Shown: positions 1 through 7,971, counted from the first letter of the stretch. The stretch is 64,000 nt of DNA from Mesorhizobium sp. M00.F.Ca.ET.216.01.1.1 (GCF_004010325.2 NZ_SADR02000004.1:1-64000), one strand, 5' to 3'. Numbers and translations are program-made. Notes: generated by a model from the sequence alone, not told the origin.

Positions 1-12
1 CAGACGTCGGCA

Positions 13-78
13 GTGACGCCGCGGGGGTGGTGTAACTCCGTTCGGGCTACGCCCTCACTGCGTCACACCACCCCCGCC
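13..78. repeat. Inverted repeat at the left window edge
   Basis: A 13-bp perfect inverted repeat (GCGGGGGTGGTGT at 21-33, its complement at 65-77) encloses 31 bases. It lies just before tandem repeats that resemble the internal repeats of an IS21-type element end. No coding potential is visible. The structure could be the terminal hairpin of a neighbouring insertion sequence that begins outside the window. I see the symmetry directly; the IS assignment is a guess from remembered examples. Confidence 0.5.
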
Positions 79-122
79 GAGTCTCATCTTGATTGACGCT
101 GAATCTCATCCTGATCGCCGCG
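79..122. repeat. Two tandem imperfect 22-bp repeats
   Basis: Two adjacent 22-base units (79-100 and 101-122) share the pattern GARTCTCATCYTGATYG and differ at a handful of positions. Short subterminal repeats of this type are typical of IS21-family ends. They stop where group II intron domain-III-like sequence begins, so they may mark the insertion or truncation boundary. Confidence 0.5.
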
Positions 123-273
123 CCGCAAGTCAGCAGAGGGCGTAGTAGGTGATGCTGTCGGCAAGGCTAGTGAGGCACTCCAAGGCCGAAAGGCGGAGCA
201 AACGGATAGGCCGAGCCGGAAACGATGACCGAAGGCCCGAACGATTGGAAGTGGCAAGTAGGACTGGCAACTC

Positions 274-1650
274 ATGAGTGGAAAGCGGCAGAAGACCCAG
301 TATTCACTGGCCCTAGAACCGAGGGATCGGGGTGAAGCCCCTGCCAGCGGTTACCAAGGGGCCGAACCGCTCGTGGCGAAGTCTGCACACGAAAGCCCGG
401 CTTGGACAGAACAACTGATGGAGACGGTATGTAGCCGAGAGAATCTGGAAACAGCGTGGAAACGCGTTCGAAGCAACAAGGGCGGTCCAGGCGTGGATGG
501 GATGACCATCGACGACGCCAAGGGCTACCTGCGTGAGCACTGGCCAAGCATTCGGGATCGATTGCTCAAGGGAACCTACCAGCCACAGCCGGTCAAGCGG
601 GTCGAAATCCCCAAGCCGGAGGGCGGGGTCAGAAAGCTCGGCGTGCCTTGCGTCGTCGACAGGCTGATCCAGCAAGCCCTGCTGCAGGTTCTCCAGGAGC
701 AGTGGGACCCGACATTCTCCGAGCACAGCTACGGCTTCCGTCCGGGACGCTCCGCTCATCAAGCGGTAGCCCAAGCGCAATGCTACATTGCCGAGGGCTA
801 CAGCTACGTGGTCGATCTTGATCTCGAAAGATTTTTCGATCGAGTCAATCACGACAGCCTGATGGCGCGCGTCGCCGCGAGGGTGGCGGACAAGCGTGTG
901 CTCAAACTCATCCGGGCATTCCTCAATGCCGGGGTGATGGAGGACGGCTTGGTCCGTCCGGTGGACGAGGGGACCCCGCAAGGCGGTCCGCTCTCGCCCC
1001 TCCTGAGTAACCTCCTGCTCGACGACCTCGACAGCGAACTGGCCCGACGTGGTCTCCGCTTCTGCCGCTACGCCGACGACTGCAACATCTATGTTCGCAG
1101 CCGCCGCGCCGGCGAACGGGTCATGGCTTCCGTAAGCCGGTTCCTGACCCAGAAGCTGCGGCTGAAGGCCAACGAGGCGAAGAGCGCGGTGGCGCGGCCG
1201 GAGGAGCGGAAGTTCCTGGGGTTCAGCATCGCGAATGACGGGAGCGAGCGGCGCATCGCGCCGAAGGCCCTCGCCAAATTCAAGGCGCTAATCCGGGATA
1301 TGACACGCCGGACCCGGGGCATAAGTCTGCCGCAGCTGGTCAAGGAGCTGAAGCCATACCTCATCGGATGGCGCGGCTACTTCGGCTTCTGCCAGACCCC
1401 GCGGGTGCTTACGAACTTGGAAGCGTGGACCCGCCGAAGATTACGTATGTATCTTTGGCGGCAATGGGAGAACGGGCACAACCGCTACAAGGAGCTGCGC
1501 CGTCGTGGCGTGCCAAAGCTCCGGGCCGCGGTTGCTGCCGGTTCACCGACGGGATTCTGGCGCATGTCAGGACACCCGGCGGTCCAACAGGCCCTGCGCA
1601 ACCACCACTTCGAGTCGCTCGGTCTCCCCCGTCTCTATGTCTCTGTCTAA
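274..1650 (+). CDS. ltrA: Group II intron reverse transcriptase/maturase
   Basis: This 458-residue protein has the order expected of an intron-encoded protein. The RT fingers/palm run from about residue 60 to 330, with SYGFRPGRSAHQA near 152-164, the PQGGPLSPLLSN motif near 235-246 and the catalytic YADD at 266-269. The maturase X domain follows (about 340-450, with GWRGYF). There is no C-terminal HNH endonuclease, as in many bacterial introns. In the family the protein binds the intron RNA, helps it splice and copies it into DNA. The gene sits in the domain IV position of the surrounding intron. It is intact, so it might act in trans even if its own intron is truncated. The ATG at 274 has only a weak ribosome binding site. 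Confidence 0.93.
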   Translation: MSGKRQKTQYSLALEPRDRGEAPASGYQGAEPLVAKSAHESPAWTEQLMETVCSRENLETAWKRVRSNKGGPGVDGMTIDDAKGYLREHWPSIRDRLLKGTYQPQPVKRVEIPKPEGGVRKLGVPCVVDRLIQQALLQVLQEQWDPTFSEHSYGFRPGRSAHQAVAQAQCYIAEGYSYVVDLDLERFFDRVNHDSLMARVAARVADKRVLKLIRAFLNAGVMEDGLVRPVDEGTPQGGPLSPLLSNLLLDDLDSELARRGLRFCRYADDCNIYVRSRRAGERVMASVSRFLTQKLRLKANEAKSAVARPEERKFLGFSIANDGSERRIAPKALAKFKALIRDMTRRTRGISLPQLVKELKPYLIGWRGYFGFCQTPRVLTNLEAWTRRRLRMYLWRQWENGHNRYKELRRRGVPKLRAAVAAGSPTGFWRMSGHPAVQQALRNHHFESLGLPRLYVSV

Positions 1651-1663
1651 GCTTAATCCGGTC

Positions 1664-1739
1664 GAACCGCCGTGGTACGTGATCCGTATGCCCGGTGGTG
1701 TGGGAGGGGCGGCGCCGCGAGGCGTCCCCCTATCCCGAT
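1664..1739 (+). other. Group II intron domains V and VI
   Basis: Bases from GAACCGCC at 1664 to GGTGGTG at 1700 form the domain V hairpin. GGGAGGGG (1702-1709) pairs with CCCCCTATCCC (1726-1736), leaving a bulged A that would be the branch point. The 3' splice site is predicted after CCCGAT at 1739. These conserved domains set the intron's right boundary. Confidence 0.65.
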
Positions 1740-1883
1740 CTCTGACCCGATGCCGCCTTTCAGTTGCGAGCGCCGCTTGCTGGAGCTGCGTTAGTCATTC
1801 GGAGACCAATGGTATTTTTAGTGGAACGCTAATATACATAGACGCTCGAACGAGCAGCGCCTGCCGAATACCTGAGGAATGCC

Positions 1884-2222
1884 ATGCGAAGGTTCATCTT
1901 CACGGCAATGTGTATCGCCGCCGCAACAACCGCTAACGCCCATGATTGGTACGAAGACAAGATTGACCCACAGACGAAATTCAAGTGTTGCGGTGGTTCT
2001 GATTGCCGCGCCATACCTCGGTCTTCGGTGCGGTCCAGGATTGATGGCGGTTACACTTACTTGCCGCATAATTTCATCATCCCACGGGACCGTGTACAGG
2101 AATCCACAGACGACCAATACCATATCTGCGAGAATACCTACGTCATAACTAATCAGCTGTATTTGCGTTGCTTTTTCGCACCTCGGGTCAAGATCTCCCT
2201 ACTTCTCCCACGTCAAAGGTAA
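1884..2222 (+). CDS. Small secreted cysteine-containing protein, conserved hypothetical
   Basis: The 112-residue product begins with a signal peptide (MRRFIFTAMCIAAATTANA, cleavage near 19). The mature part starts HDWYEDK and has paired cysteines (KCCGGSDC), a later HICEN and an LRCFF segment. This matches my memory of a rhizobial family of short exported proteins with the pattern HDWY...CC...DC...VP...HxC...C; its function is unknown. The cysteines suggest disulfides in the periplasm. The C-terminal end (APRVKISLLLPRQR) is unlike the usual short proline-rich ending, so the last residues may be replaced after a rearrangement. GAGGAA upstream of the ATG at 1884 supports the start. Confidence 0.7.
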   Translation: MRRFIFTAMCIAAATTANAHDWYEDKIDPQTKFKCCGGSDCRAIPRSSVRSRIDGGYTYLPHNFIIPRDRVQESTDDQYHICENTYVITNQLYLRCFFAPRVKISLLLPRQR

Positions 2223-2530
2223 ATACTGCGCGTCGCTGCCGGGATCGACATCGGCAAGGTGCGCAGCTGCGGCAAATTCGGTCGCGCCGCTCGCTGCCCC
2301 GAACGGACTTTCGCGTTCGCTACACGGGAAAGCATCCGATAGCGGATTGTCCGCTTCTTGGCGCGTTCCGGAAGTGGCTCCGATCCTGACCGACTTCCGG
2401 AGTTCAACCTAAAGCGGACTCTCGTCAGCCATCGCACAACGTGTTTATGAGTTCACGGCCTAGCACTACTTTGGCAGTTATTTAGCGGCGGGCGAGTTTT
2501 GGAATTCCCAAGCGAGAGTTTGCGTGATTC
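2223..2530. other. Intergenic stretch without a convincing gene
   Basis: About 300 bases between the secreted protein and the transposase fragment. Short open frames exist on both strands, but none has a plausible start, composition or recognisable motif. It lies inside the mobile-element patch and is probably debris or flanking sequence of the truncated insertion sequence. Confidence 0.5.
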
Positions 2531-2728
2531 ATGGGAGGTCGGCGTATGGAGGGCCGATCAATGGACGTGGACTGGCAAACCGATCTCGAGCACTGGCTTC
2601 GGCCGTTTTTGGCAGGTCTTTCGCATCCAGCTCGGCGCCGGATGTGTCCGCTGTACATTGCTGGTCTGATCGGGCCGGGCGACCGTAAGAGCGTGCATGG
2701 GGCGGAAAAGTTCATCTACCACGCTTGA
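2531..2728 (+). pseudogene. IS701-family transposase, N-terminal fragment
   Basis: The 65-residue frame contains DWQTDLEHWLRPFLAGL and then RRRMCPLYIAGLIGPGDRKS, which matches the N-terminal region of IS701-type DDE transposases. These proteins are normally more than 400 residues long. After RKSV (about 2694) the similarity stops and the frame runs through unrelated sequence to a stop. All catalytic DDE residues are missing, so this is a dead remnant. With the nearby group II intron it shows repeated insertion and deletion here. Confidence 0.75.
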
Positions 2729-2743
2729 CCACGGTCATAAGAG

Positions 2744-3742
2744 CTAGCGCAGCAGGAACCCGCGCCCCAGCTCGTCATCGGCCTCGACGATGAATTCGGC
2801 CCGGCCTGAGTAGTAGGCGCGGCCGCCGACACGGGCGATGACCGCGTCATGCGAGCCGGCTCTGGCCGTCCGCGCTACTGCGCCGGAAAAGCGCGAGCCG
2901 GCGATGCTCTCGAACAACCGCGTCTGGCCGATCTCGATCTCGCCCTTGGCATACATCGCCGCCAGCCGGGCGGTGACGCCCGAGCCGGTCGGTGAACGGT
3001 CAACCTCGGCCTCGGCAAAGACGCAGATGTTTTTCGTCGGCCGGCTGGAAAACGCGTCGTCGCCGTCGGTCAGGATGGTGCCGTAGAGGAAGGCAAGGTC
3101 GGCATGATCGGGATGCGACAGCGGGAATTCGGCCTTGAGCTTTTCCGTCAGCGCCGTTGCCGCATCGACGAAATCGCGCACGCGGTTGCGGCCGAATTCC
3201 AGCCCGAACTGGCGGCAATCGGCCAGCGCATAGAAAGCGCCGCCATAGGCGATTTCGAAGCCGACCACGCCGAAACCCGGCAGGTCGACCTTCTGGTCGC
3301 GGGCGAAGAGAAAGGCTGGCACGCTTTCGAACGACACGGCATCCGCCTTGCCGCCTTGCACCTCCACCGAGGCGACGACCAGTCCGCACGGAGCTTCGAT
3401 ATTGACCGTTGTCACCGGCTCCTGCAGCGCCACCAGCCCCTCGTCGACGGCATAGCGGCCGAGCGCAACGATGGCGTGGCCGCACATGGTCGAATAACCC
3501 TCATTGTGCATGAACAGCACCGCTAGGTCGGCGCTGGGCAGGTCCGGCTCGACCAGCAGCGCGCCATACATGTCGTAATGGCCGCGCGGCTCGAACATCA
3601 GGATCTTCCGCAGATGATCGAGGTGATCGCGTACATAGGCGCGCTTTTCCAGGATGGTGCCCACTGGGATTGGCGGGTAACCGCCGGTGACGATCCTCAG
3701 CGGCTCGCCGCCGGTGTGCATGTCGACAACAGTGAGCGTCAT
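2744..3742 (-). CDS. trans-3-hydroxy-L-proline dehydratase (proline racemase family)
   Basis: This 332-residue protein belongs to the proline racemase fold. The first catalytic cysteine is Cys87 in the MCGHA motif. The second motif reads DRSPTGSG, with Thr252 where racemases and 4-hydroxyproline epimerases carry cysteine. In this family a Thr at that place marks dehydratases that convert trans-3-hydroxy-L-proline to pyrroline-2-carboxylate in the cytoplasm. The ATG at 3742 begins MTLTVVDMHTGGEP, the usual family N-terminus, and overlaps the stop of the upstream lyase gene by four bases (ATGA), so the two are co-transcribed. Activity is inferred from the Cys-to-Thr signature. Confidence 0.85.
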   Translation of the reverse strand: MTLTVVDMHTGGEPLRIVTGGYPPIPVGTILEKRAYVRDHLDHLRKILMFEPRGHYDMYGALLVEPDLPSADLAVLFMHNEGYSTMCGHAIVALGRYAVDEGLVALQEPVTTVNIEAPCGLVVASVEVQGGKADAVSFESVPAFLFARDQKVDLPGFGVVGFEIAYGGAFYALADCRQFGLEFGRNRVRDFVDAATALTEKLKAEFPLSHPDHADLAFLYGTILTDGDDAFSSRPTKNICVFAEAEVDRSPTGSGVTARLAAMYAKGEIEIGQTRLFESIAGSRFSGAVARTARAGSHDAVIARVGGRAYYSGRAEFIVEADDELGRGFLLR

Positions 3743-4542
3743 GCGTCGGGCTTGGAAAACAGCGCCTGCAGCTTGCCGAAAGGCATGGCGGCGCGGGCGA
3801 AGCCGAAGCTGCCGTCCTGCAGGATCTCGCGCGCCGCCGTCTCCAGCATGCCGAAGGCGAAATTGGTCAGCCCGGATCCGAGCGAGATGCGCTTGACCCC
3901 TGCCTGGGCGAGGTCGGCGATGGTGAAGTCGGGCCTCGCCAGCACATTGACCGGCCTGGTTACCGCCGAACACACCGTTCGCACCGTCTCGATGTCACCG
4001 AGGCCCGGCGCGTAGAGCACGTCGGCGCCGGCCTTCTCGAAAGCCTGCAGCCGCTTGATCGTGTCGTCGATGTCGGGCTTGCCCCACAGAAAATTCTCGG
4101 CCCGCGCGGTGAAAACGAAATCGCGCTTCAGCGCCCGCGCTGCTTCTGCCGCTGCGGCGACACGCTCGACGGCGTGCGAGAAATCGTAGATCGGCTTGTC
4201 CGGATCACCGGTGTGGTCCTCGATCGAGCAGCCGGCAAGGCCTGCCGCCTCGGCCGCGAAGATGGTCTCGGCGGCGCTTGTCGCACTGTCGCCCTTGCCT
4301 CGCTCGAGATCGGCCGAGACCGGCAGGTTGGTCGCCGCCGTCACATCACGGCAGTGATGGATCATCGTCTCGAATGTCACCGCGCCGTCGGGCAGGCCAC
4401 GCGAAAAGGCAAAGCCGGCGCTGGTCGTCGCCAGGGCCTTGAAGCCGAAGGAGGTCAGCAGCTTCGTCGTGCCGACATCCCAGGGGTTGGGCATGACGAA
4501 GGTCGAGGCATGCAGGTCGCGAAAGATCTTGCCCTTGTCCAT
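3739..4542 (-). CDS. Isocitrate lyase/PEP mutase-family enzyme
   Basis: The 267-residue product has the TIM-barrel of the isocitrate lyase/phosphoenolpyruvate mutase superfamily: MPNPWDVGTTKLL near the start, SADLERGKGDS around residue 90, GCSIEDHTG (acidic metal-binding segment) and FTARAENFLWG. Members cleave or rearrange 2-hydroxy acid substrates with Mg2+; the Cys-containing loop of true isocitrate lyases (KKCGH) is not seen. The start at 4542 follows a GAAGGGG ribosome site, and the gene overlaps the downstream hydroxyproline dehydratase by ATGA. The exact substrate cannot be read from the sequence; the operon suggests processing of a small carboxylic acid. Confidence 0.8.
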   Translation of the reverse strand: MDKGKIFRDLHASTFVMPNPWDVGTTKLLTSFGFKALATTSAGFAFSRGLPDGAVTFETMIHHCRDVTAATNLPVSADLERGKGDSATSAAETIFAAEAAGLAGCSIEDHTGDPDKPIYDFSHAVERVAAAAEAARALKRDFVFTARAENFLWGKPDIDDTIKRLQAFEKAGADVLYAPGLGDIETVRTVCSAVTRPVNVLARPDFTIADLAQAGVKRISLGSGLTNFAFGMLETAAREILQDGSFGFARAAMPFGKLQALFSKPDA

Positions 4543-4621
4543 GGATGTGTCCCCTTCAGGTGCGGGTGTGAGACCGGATTCTATCGTGCCGATTTGCGGC
4601 GGGCAAACGAATGCGGTTGGC

Positions 4622-5491
4622 TCAGAAGCGTTTGGCGTTCTCTGCTGCCAAATCGTCGAGCGCATCGGAATCCTTGACATAGCGCGACGCGGCCCTGTCC
4701 CAATGATAGGTGACGGAAATGTCGTGCGACGAAGCCTCTGGCGGCTGTTGCTCGTCGCAGCTTTCGCTGCTCGGCACGGTGGCGTCGGTCACCGTCACCT
4801 TGATCGCAGCATAGGGCTGACCGTCCGCGATCGACTGGAAGGCCACGTCCTGCGTGCGCTTGTGGGTGCAGACGTTCTCGTCGAACGTATAGATCATGTC
4901 GATCAGCTCGAATCGGTCGTTGCGGACCAGGATCAGCGGCGTGATCACATAGCCCTGGCTCGAATTGAAATGCGTGCTCATCGTGATGATGGCGTCATCG
5001 CCGGGGCCGACTGCAAGCTTGCCCGGATCGCGGAAATAGGTGCTCCGGTCGACGGCGACATTGACAGTGTCGAGCAATCTCGGCTTGCCAGTGAGATCGT
5101 AGAGCGCCAGCGCCGCAAAGCCCTCGGCGCTGTCAGGAGATTGCCCGAGATCGAACAGCATCGTCAGCCGGTTCTTGCCGCCGACCTTGATGTCGAGCAC
5201 GGCAACGTAGGGAAGGCTTGATGTCGGAGGTGGTGAGCCGTCGTATTCGGCTCCGGCGATATGGCGCATCTTGGTCGGCAATGTGCCCTCGTAGAGGCCG
5301 TCCTTGCCCGCCGCCAGATCGGGAACGACCATCCTGGCGAGGTCGAGATAGCTGACGTCCTTGCGGCCGGGGATGGTGCTGCCCAGATCCGGAAAACTGA
5401 CACCTTGTGCGCCCGCTGCCGTCCACAGGCATGGCAGCAGCAGGCAAGCAAGGATGAAGCGAAGCAGGATGCAGTTCATGTGGTTCGGCAT
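4622..5491 (-). CDS. Exported protein of unknown function
   Basis: The 289-residue protein opens with a hydrophobic signal sequence (about residues 5-28, ending TAAGA) and the rest is soluble. I do not recognise a domain. The mature region contains two cysteines far apart (CTHKR and SESCDE), which could form a disulfide, and many beta-prone stretches. A second methionine at residue 5 (5479) could be the real start; neither start has a strong ribosome site. The gene stands alone on the minus strand between the lyase operon and the HAD/dut pair, with gaps of about 80 bases on both sides. A periplasmic or secreted location is the only supported claim. Confidence 0.7.
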   Translation of the reverse strand: MPNHMNCILLRFILACLLLPCLWTAAGAQGVSFPDLGSTIPGRKDVSYLDLARMVVPDLAAGKDGLYEGTLPTKMRHIAGAEYDGSPPPTSSLPYVAVLDIKVGGKNRLTMLFDLGQSPDSAEGFAALALYDLTGKPRLLDTVNVAVDRSTYFRDPGKLAVGPGDDAIITMSTHFNSSQGYVITPLILVRNDRFELIDMIYTFDENVCTHKRTQDVAFQSIADGQPYAAIKVTVTDATVPSSESCDEQQPPEASSHDISVTYHWDRAASRYVKDSDALDDLAAENAKRF

Positions 5492-5569
5492 CTCGTTCAG
5501 TCGGGCGTATGCAAGCTAGCATGAACGATTTGGGCGTCCAGCGGCCACATGCAGCCTGAAGTGGGCCGA

Positions 5570-6226
5570 TCAGTGGATTGGCACCAGTCCGGCCAGCTCG
5601 CGCATATCGTCGAACAAGATGCCGCCGGCTTCGGCCAGTCCGTCTCGGTCGGTATGCGGGTCGCCGTGATAGGAATAAACGCGCATGCCGGCGGCGATGC
5701 CGGCCAGCGTCCCGGCGACGCTGTCCTCGATGACGATGCAGTCAGCGGACACGAAGCCCATCGTCGTAGCCGCGTGCAGGAACAGGTCTGGAAACGGCTT
5801 GCCACGGCTGACCATGGTCGAGCTGAACAGCGCGTGCTCGAATAGCGGCAGCAGCCCTGTCTGGCCGAGTGTGATGTGCATTTTCGAAACCCGTGCCGAC
5901 GAGGCGACGCAGGTGGCGATGCCGGCGGCGCGCACGGCTTCGATGAACTCGCGAACATATGGAATAGCTTCGACGCCGTGTGCGAACAGGTCCGGCAGGC
6001 CGGCGTTCCAGCGCTCGACGAAATCGGCGCCGAGGCTGACGCCCGTCGTCTCGACTTCCTTCTGCACCGAGACCATGCTGCGGCCGGAAAAGTTCTTGCG
6101 GCAATATTCGAAGCTTGCCGGAAAGCCGGCGGCGCCGAGCCATTCGGCGAGGCGTCGATTGGCAAGGTTCTCTGTGTCGACCAGAACCCCGTCGCAATCG
6201 AAGATAACCAGTTTTGGAATTCTCAT
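5570..6226 (-). CDS. HAD-superfamily phosphatase (beta-phosphoglucomutase-like)
   Basis: The 218-residue protein has all HAD motifs: FDCDGVLVD near residue 9-17 with the nucleophilic Asp, the Ser motif in CVASSARV, a lysine in RGKPFPD and the acidic VIEDSVAG. The helical cap between motifs I and II is of the size found in beta-phosphoglucomutase and phosphoglycolate phosphatases. It should hydrolyse or transfer phosphate on a small metabolite in the cytosol with Mg2+. Its ATG overlaps the dut stop by one base (TGATG), so it is translated with dut. The operon with dUTPase might mean a nucleotide-sanitation role, but this is inference. Confidence 0.85.
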   Translation of the reverse strand: MRIPKLVIFDCDGVLVDTENLANRRLAEWLGAAGFPASFEYCRKNFSGRSMVSVQKEVETTGVSLGADFVERWNAGLPDLFAHGVEAIPYVREFIEAVRAAGIATCVASSARVSKMHITLGQTGLLPLFEHALFSSTMVSRGKPFPDLFLHAATTMGFVSADCIVIEDSVAGTLAGIAAGMRVYSYHGDPHTDRDGLAEAGGILFDDMRELAGLVPIH

Positions 6227-6711
6227 CAGGCCGTGCCGGTCGACCCGAATCCGCCCGAGCCGCGCATCGTGCCGCCTGTCAACGTGCGCTCCTCGACCGC
6301 TACCTGCGTCACCGAAGCGAAAACGATCTGGGCGATCCGCATGCCGCGCGTCACCGTGAAGTCCTCGTCGCCGTGGTTGATCAACAGCACCTTCACCTCG
6401 CCACGATAATCGCTGTCGATGGTGCCCGGCGTGTTGAGGCAGGTGATGCCGTGCTTGAAGGCGAGACCGGAGCGCGGCCGAATTTGGCCTTCCATGCCTT
6501 CCGGAATTTCGAGGATCAGCCCGGTTGGCACCAGCGCGCGCTTTCCGGGCAGGATCAGCAGCGGCCGGTCATCCGGCACCGCAGCGCGCAGGTCCATGCC
6601 GGCCGCGCCTGAGCTTTCATAGGCGGGAAGCGGCAGGCCCTCGCCATGCGGCAACCTGACGAAGCCGACTGGCGGACCAATGACGGAGGAAGGATAAAGG
6701 GCTGCGCGCAT
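6226..6711 (-). CDS. dut: Deoxyuridine 5'-triphosphate nucleotidohydrolase
   Basis: dUTPase splits dUTP into dUMP and pyrophosphate, which prevents uracil incorporation and supplies dTMP synthesis. The 161-residue protein shows the five motifs of trimeric dUTPases in order: [32 protein letters not shown] with the catalytic Asp, RIAQIVF, and the C-terminal [10 protein letters not shown] arm that closes the active site. Length and motif spacing are normal. It is the first gene of a two-gene operon with the HAD phosphatase, on the minus strand. Confidence 0.97.
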   Translation of the reverse strand: MRAALYPSSVIGPPVGFVRLPHGEGLPLPAYESSGAAGMDLRAAVPDDRPLLILPGKRALVPTGLILEIPEGMEGQIRPRSGLAFKHGITCLNTPGTIDSDYRGEVKVLLINHGDEDFTVTRGMRIAQIVFASVTQVAVEERTLTGGTMRGSGGFGSTGTA

Positions 6712-6779
6712 AAGGCCGATCCTATCGTCGCGAACACCGATTCGGTCAACTCGGCCGCAGTGCTATCAACGGCTTTCTT

Positions 6780-7250
6780 TCAGCGCAGTTCCACCGGAAC
6801 GACCGTCGTCTCCTTGATCTCCTCCATGACGAAGGAGGCCGAAACGTCCGACAGTGCCACCTTGGCTATCAGCCGCTGGTAGAGCCGGTCATAGGCCTTC
6901 ACGTCGGCAACGCGGGCGCGCAGTACATAGTCGAGATCGCCGGACATGCGGTAGACGCCGGTGATCTCGGGAAAGCCGGTCACCGCTGCGCGGAATTTCT
7001 GCAGCCAGTCCGGATCGTGATGGGAGGTCCGGATCAGCACGAACACCGATAGGCCAAGCCCGAGCTTGTCGGCATCGACCAGCGCCACCCGGCCGGTGAT
7101 GACGCCGTCCTCCTCCAGCCGCTTCACCCGGCGCCAGCAGGCGTTGCGCGATAGCGATACTCTTTCCGACAATTGGTCGACCGACAGCGTGCCGTCACGT
7201 TGCAGCTCCGCTAGCAATCTTCGATCGATTTCATCGATTTCCTGTGCCAT
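6780..7250 (-). CDS. Lrp/AsnC-family transcriptional regulator
   Basis: The 156-residue product has an N-terminal winged helix-turn-helix (about residues 3-62; DRRLLAELQRDGTLSVDQLSERVSLSRNACWRRVKRLEEDGVI is split around the recognition helix SRNACWRRV) and a C-terminal RAM/AsnC ligand-binding domain with the GVYRMSGDLDYVL segment. Such proteins form dimers or octamers and respond to amino acids. The ATG at 7250 is preferred over a TTG seven codons upstream because it places the HTH normally. It is divergent from the DUF6356 gene at 7366, so the 115-base gap probably holds an operator for both. Confidence 0.9.
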   Translation of the reverse strand: MAQEIDEIDRRLLAELQRDGTLSVDQLSERVSLSRNACWRRVKRLEEDGVITGRVALVDADKLGLGLSVFVLIRTSHHDPDWLQKFRAAVTGFPEITGVYRMSGDLDYVLRARVADVKAYDRLYQRLIAKVALSDVSASFVMEEIKETTVVPVELR

Positions 7251-7365
7251 GTGGGATGCTTGTCCCAACAATTGGCCAAAGACAAGGATATTTTGGGATC
7301 GATGAACTGGCGAGGCGTGTCAGGATACCCAAGATCGGGCTTCACACGCTGAAAAGGGGATCAGC

Positions 7366-7581
7366 ATGACCACATGGCTTGCACGACTTTTCACTTCTCA
7401 CCCGGCTACGGTGGGCGAAACCTATTTCGGCCACATGGCGTTCGCCGCGTGGTTTTCGTCGCGATTGTTCATGGCGGCTTTCGCCGCGCTCGTTCACGCT
7501 TTCTTGCCGTTTTTGTTCGACTCTACGGCAAGCGGAATCATCCGCGAGCTCTACGAACGGACGCACAACAGGGGACGCTAG
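7366..7581 (+). CDS. Small membrane protein of the DUF6356 type
   Basis: A 71-residue protein with the sequence features of DUF6356: LFTSHPATVGETYFGHMAFA, a hydrophobic segment of about 25 residues in the middle (SSRLFMAAFAALVHAFLPFLF) and a basic C-terminal tail with IIRELYER. Function is unknown; the central stretch is probably membrane-inserted. A good AAGGGG ribosome site precedes the ATG. Divergence from the Lrp-type regulator suggests amino-acid-responsive expression, which is an inference from position alone. Confidence 0.8.
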   Translation: MTTWLARLFTSHPATVGETYFGHMAFAAWFSSRLFMAAFAALVHAFLPFLFDSTASGIIRELYERTHNRGR

Positions 7582-7587
7582 CAGCAA

Positions 7588-7939
7588 ATGTGCCGGTGGG
7601 CGGCCTATCTCGATCCGCAAGGCGCCGTATCGCGCGCCACCAGCCGGGTCATCGACGCCGCGCGCCGCGCCAGCTTTGAGCCGGCTCTGAAACTCACCGC
7701 AGCTTTTTCGGACGGGCAAGCGCTGTGTGCGGTCCGCTACGCCACTGACGATCATGCACCGACGCTCTACACCTCGGTCTTCCGCAACGGCGGCGGGCGA
7801 TGCATCGTTTCCGAACCCGTCGACCGGACGGCGGCGACTGGCAGGCGATCCCGCATCAAGCTTCGTCACCATCACCAGAGATGGCATAAGCATCCGTCCG
7901 TTCGCGCTGCAGCCGGTAAGACTGGCGCTAGCCGTATAG
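7588..7939 (+). pseudogene. Class II glutamine amidotransferase remnant (YafJ-like)
   Basis: The frame starts MCRWAAYL, the usual N-terminus of YafJ-type amidotransferases whose Cys2 is the nucleophile. It then jumps at once to sequence of the C-terminal quarter (DPQGAV...LTAAFSDGQALCAVRYATDD...TLYTS). About 150 central residues are missing. Around 7825-7850 the reading frame is lost, and the family ending (SSFVTITRDGISIRPF) continues in another frame to the stop near 7939. The gene thus carries an internal deletion and a frameshift and cannot give a working enzyme. The open frame that runs on to 8094 is an artefact of the shift. Confidence 0.8.
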
Positions 7940-7971
7940 ATCCCTCGCCCAACCGCGGCGACGTCGCGGGA

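Larger units (their letters stand above)
123..1739 (+). mobile_element. Group II intron, 5' domains not visible (probably truncated)
   Basis: The element contains a maturase gene and a recognisable 3' RNA end. The stretch from about 128 (GTCAGCAGAGG, then GTAGTAGG) resembles domain III of bacterial group II introns. After the ORF, 1664-1699 folds as a domain-V-like hairpin and about 1702-1736 as a domain-VI-like stem with a bulged A in the CTATCCC arm, giving a 3' end near 1739. Domains I and II, usually several hundred bases including the GUGYG 5' end, are not found before position 123, where IS-like repeats lie instead. The intron is therefore probably 5'-truncated and not self-splicing, unless the upstream domains are interrupted and lie outside the window. 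Confidence 0.7.

Noticed and set aside
313..981. Long minus-strand open frame (222 codons) inside the intron ORF
   Set aside because: It is the antisense of the reverse transcriptase gene, with no start site or motif of its own.
3104..4015. Plus-strand open frames over the hydroxyproline dehydratase
   Set aside because: They mirror the high GC third-position bias of the real minus-strand gene; no family pattern is present.
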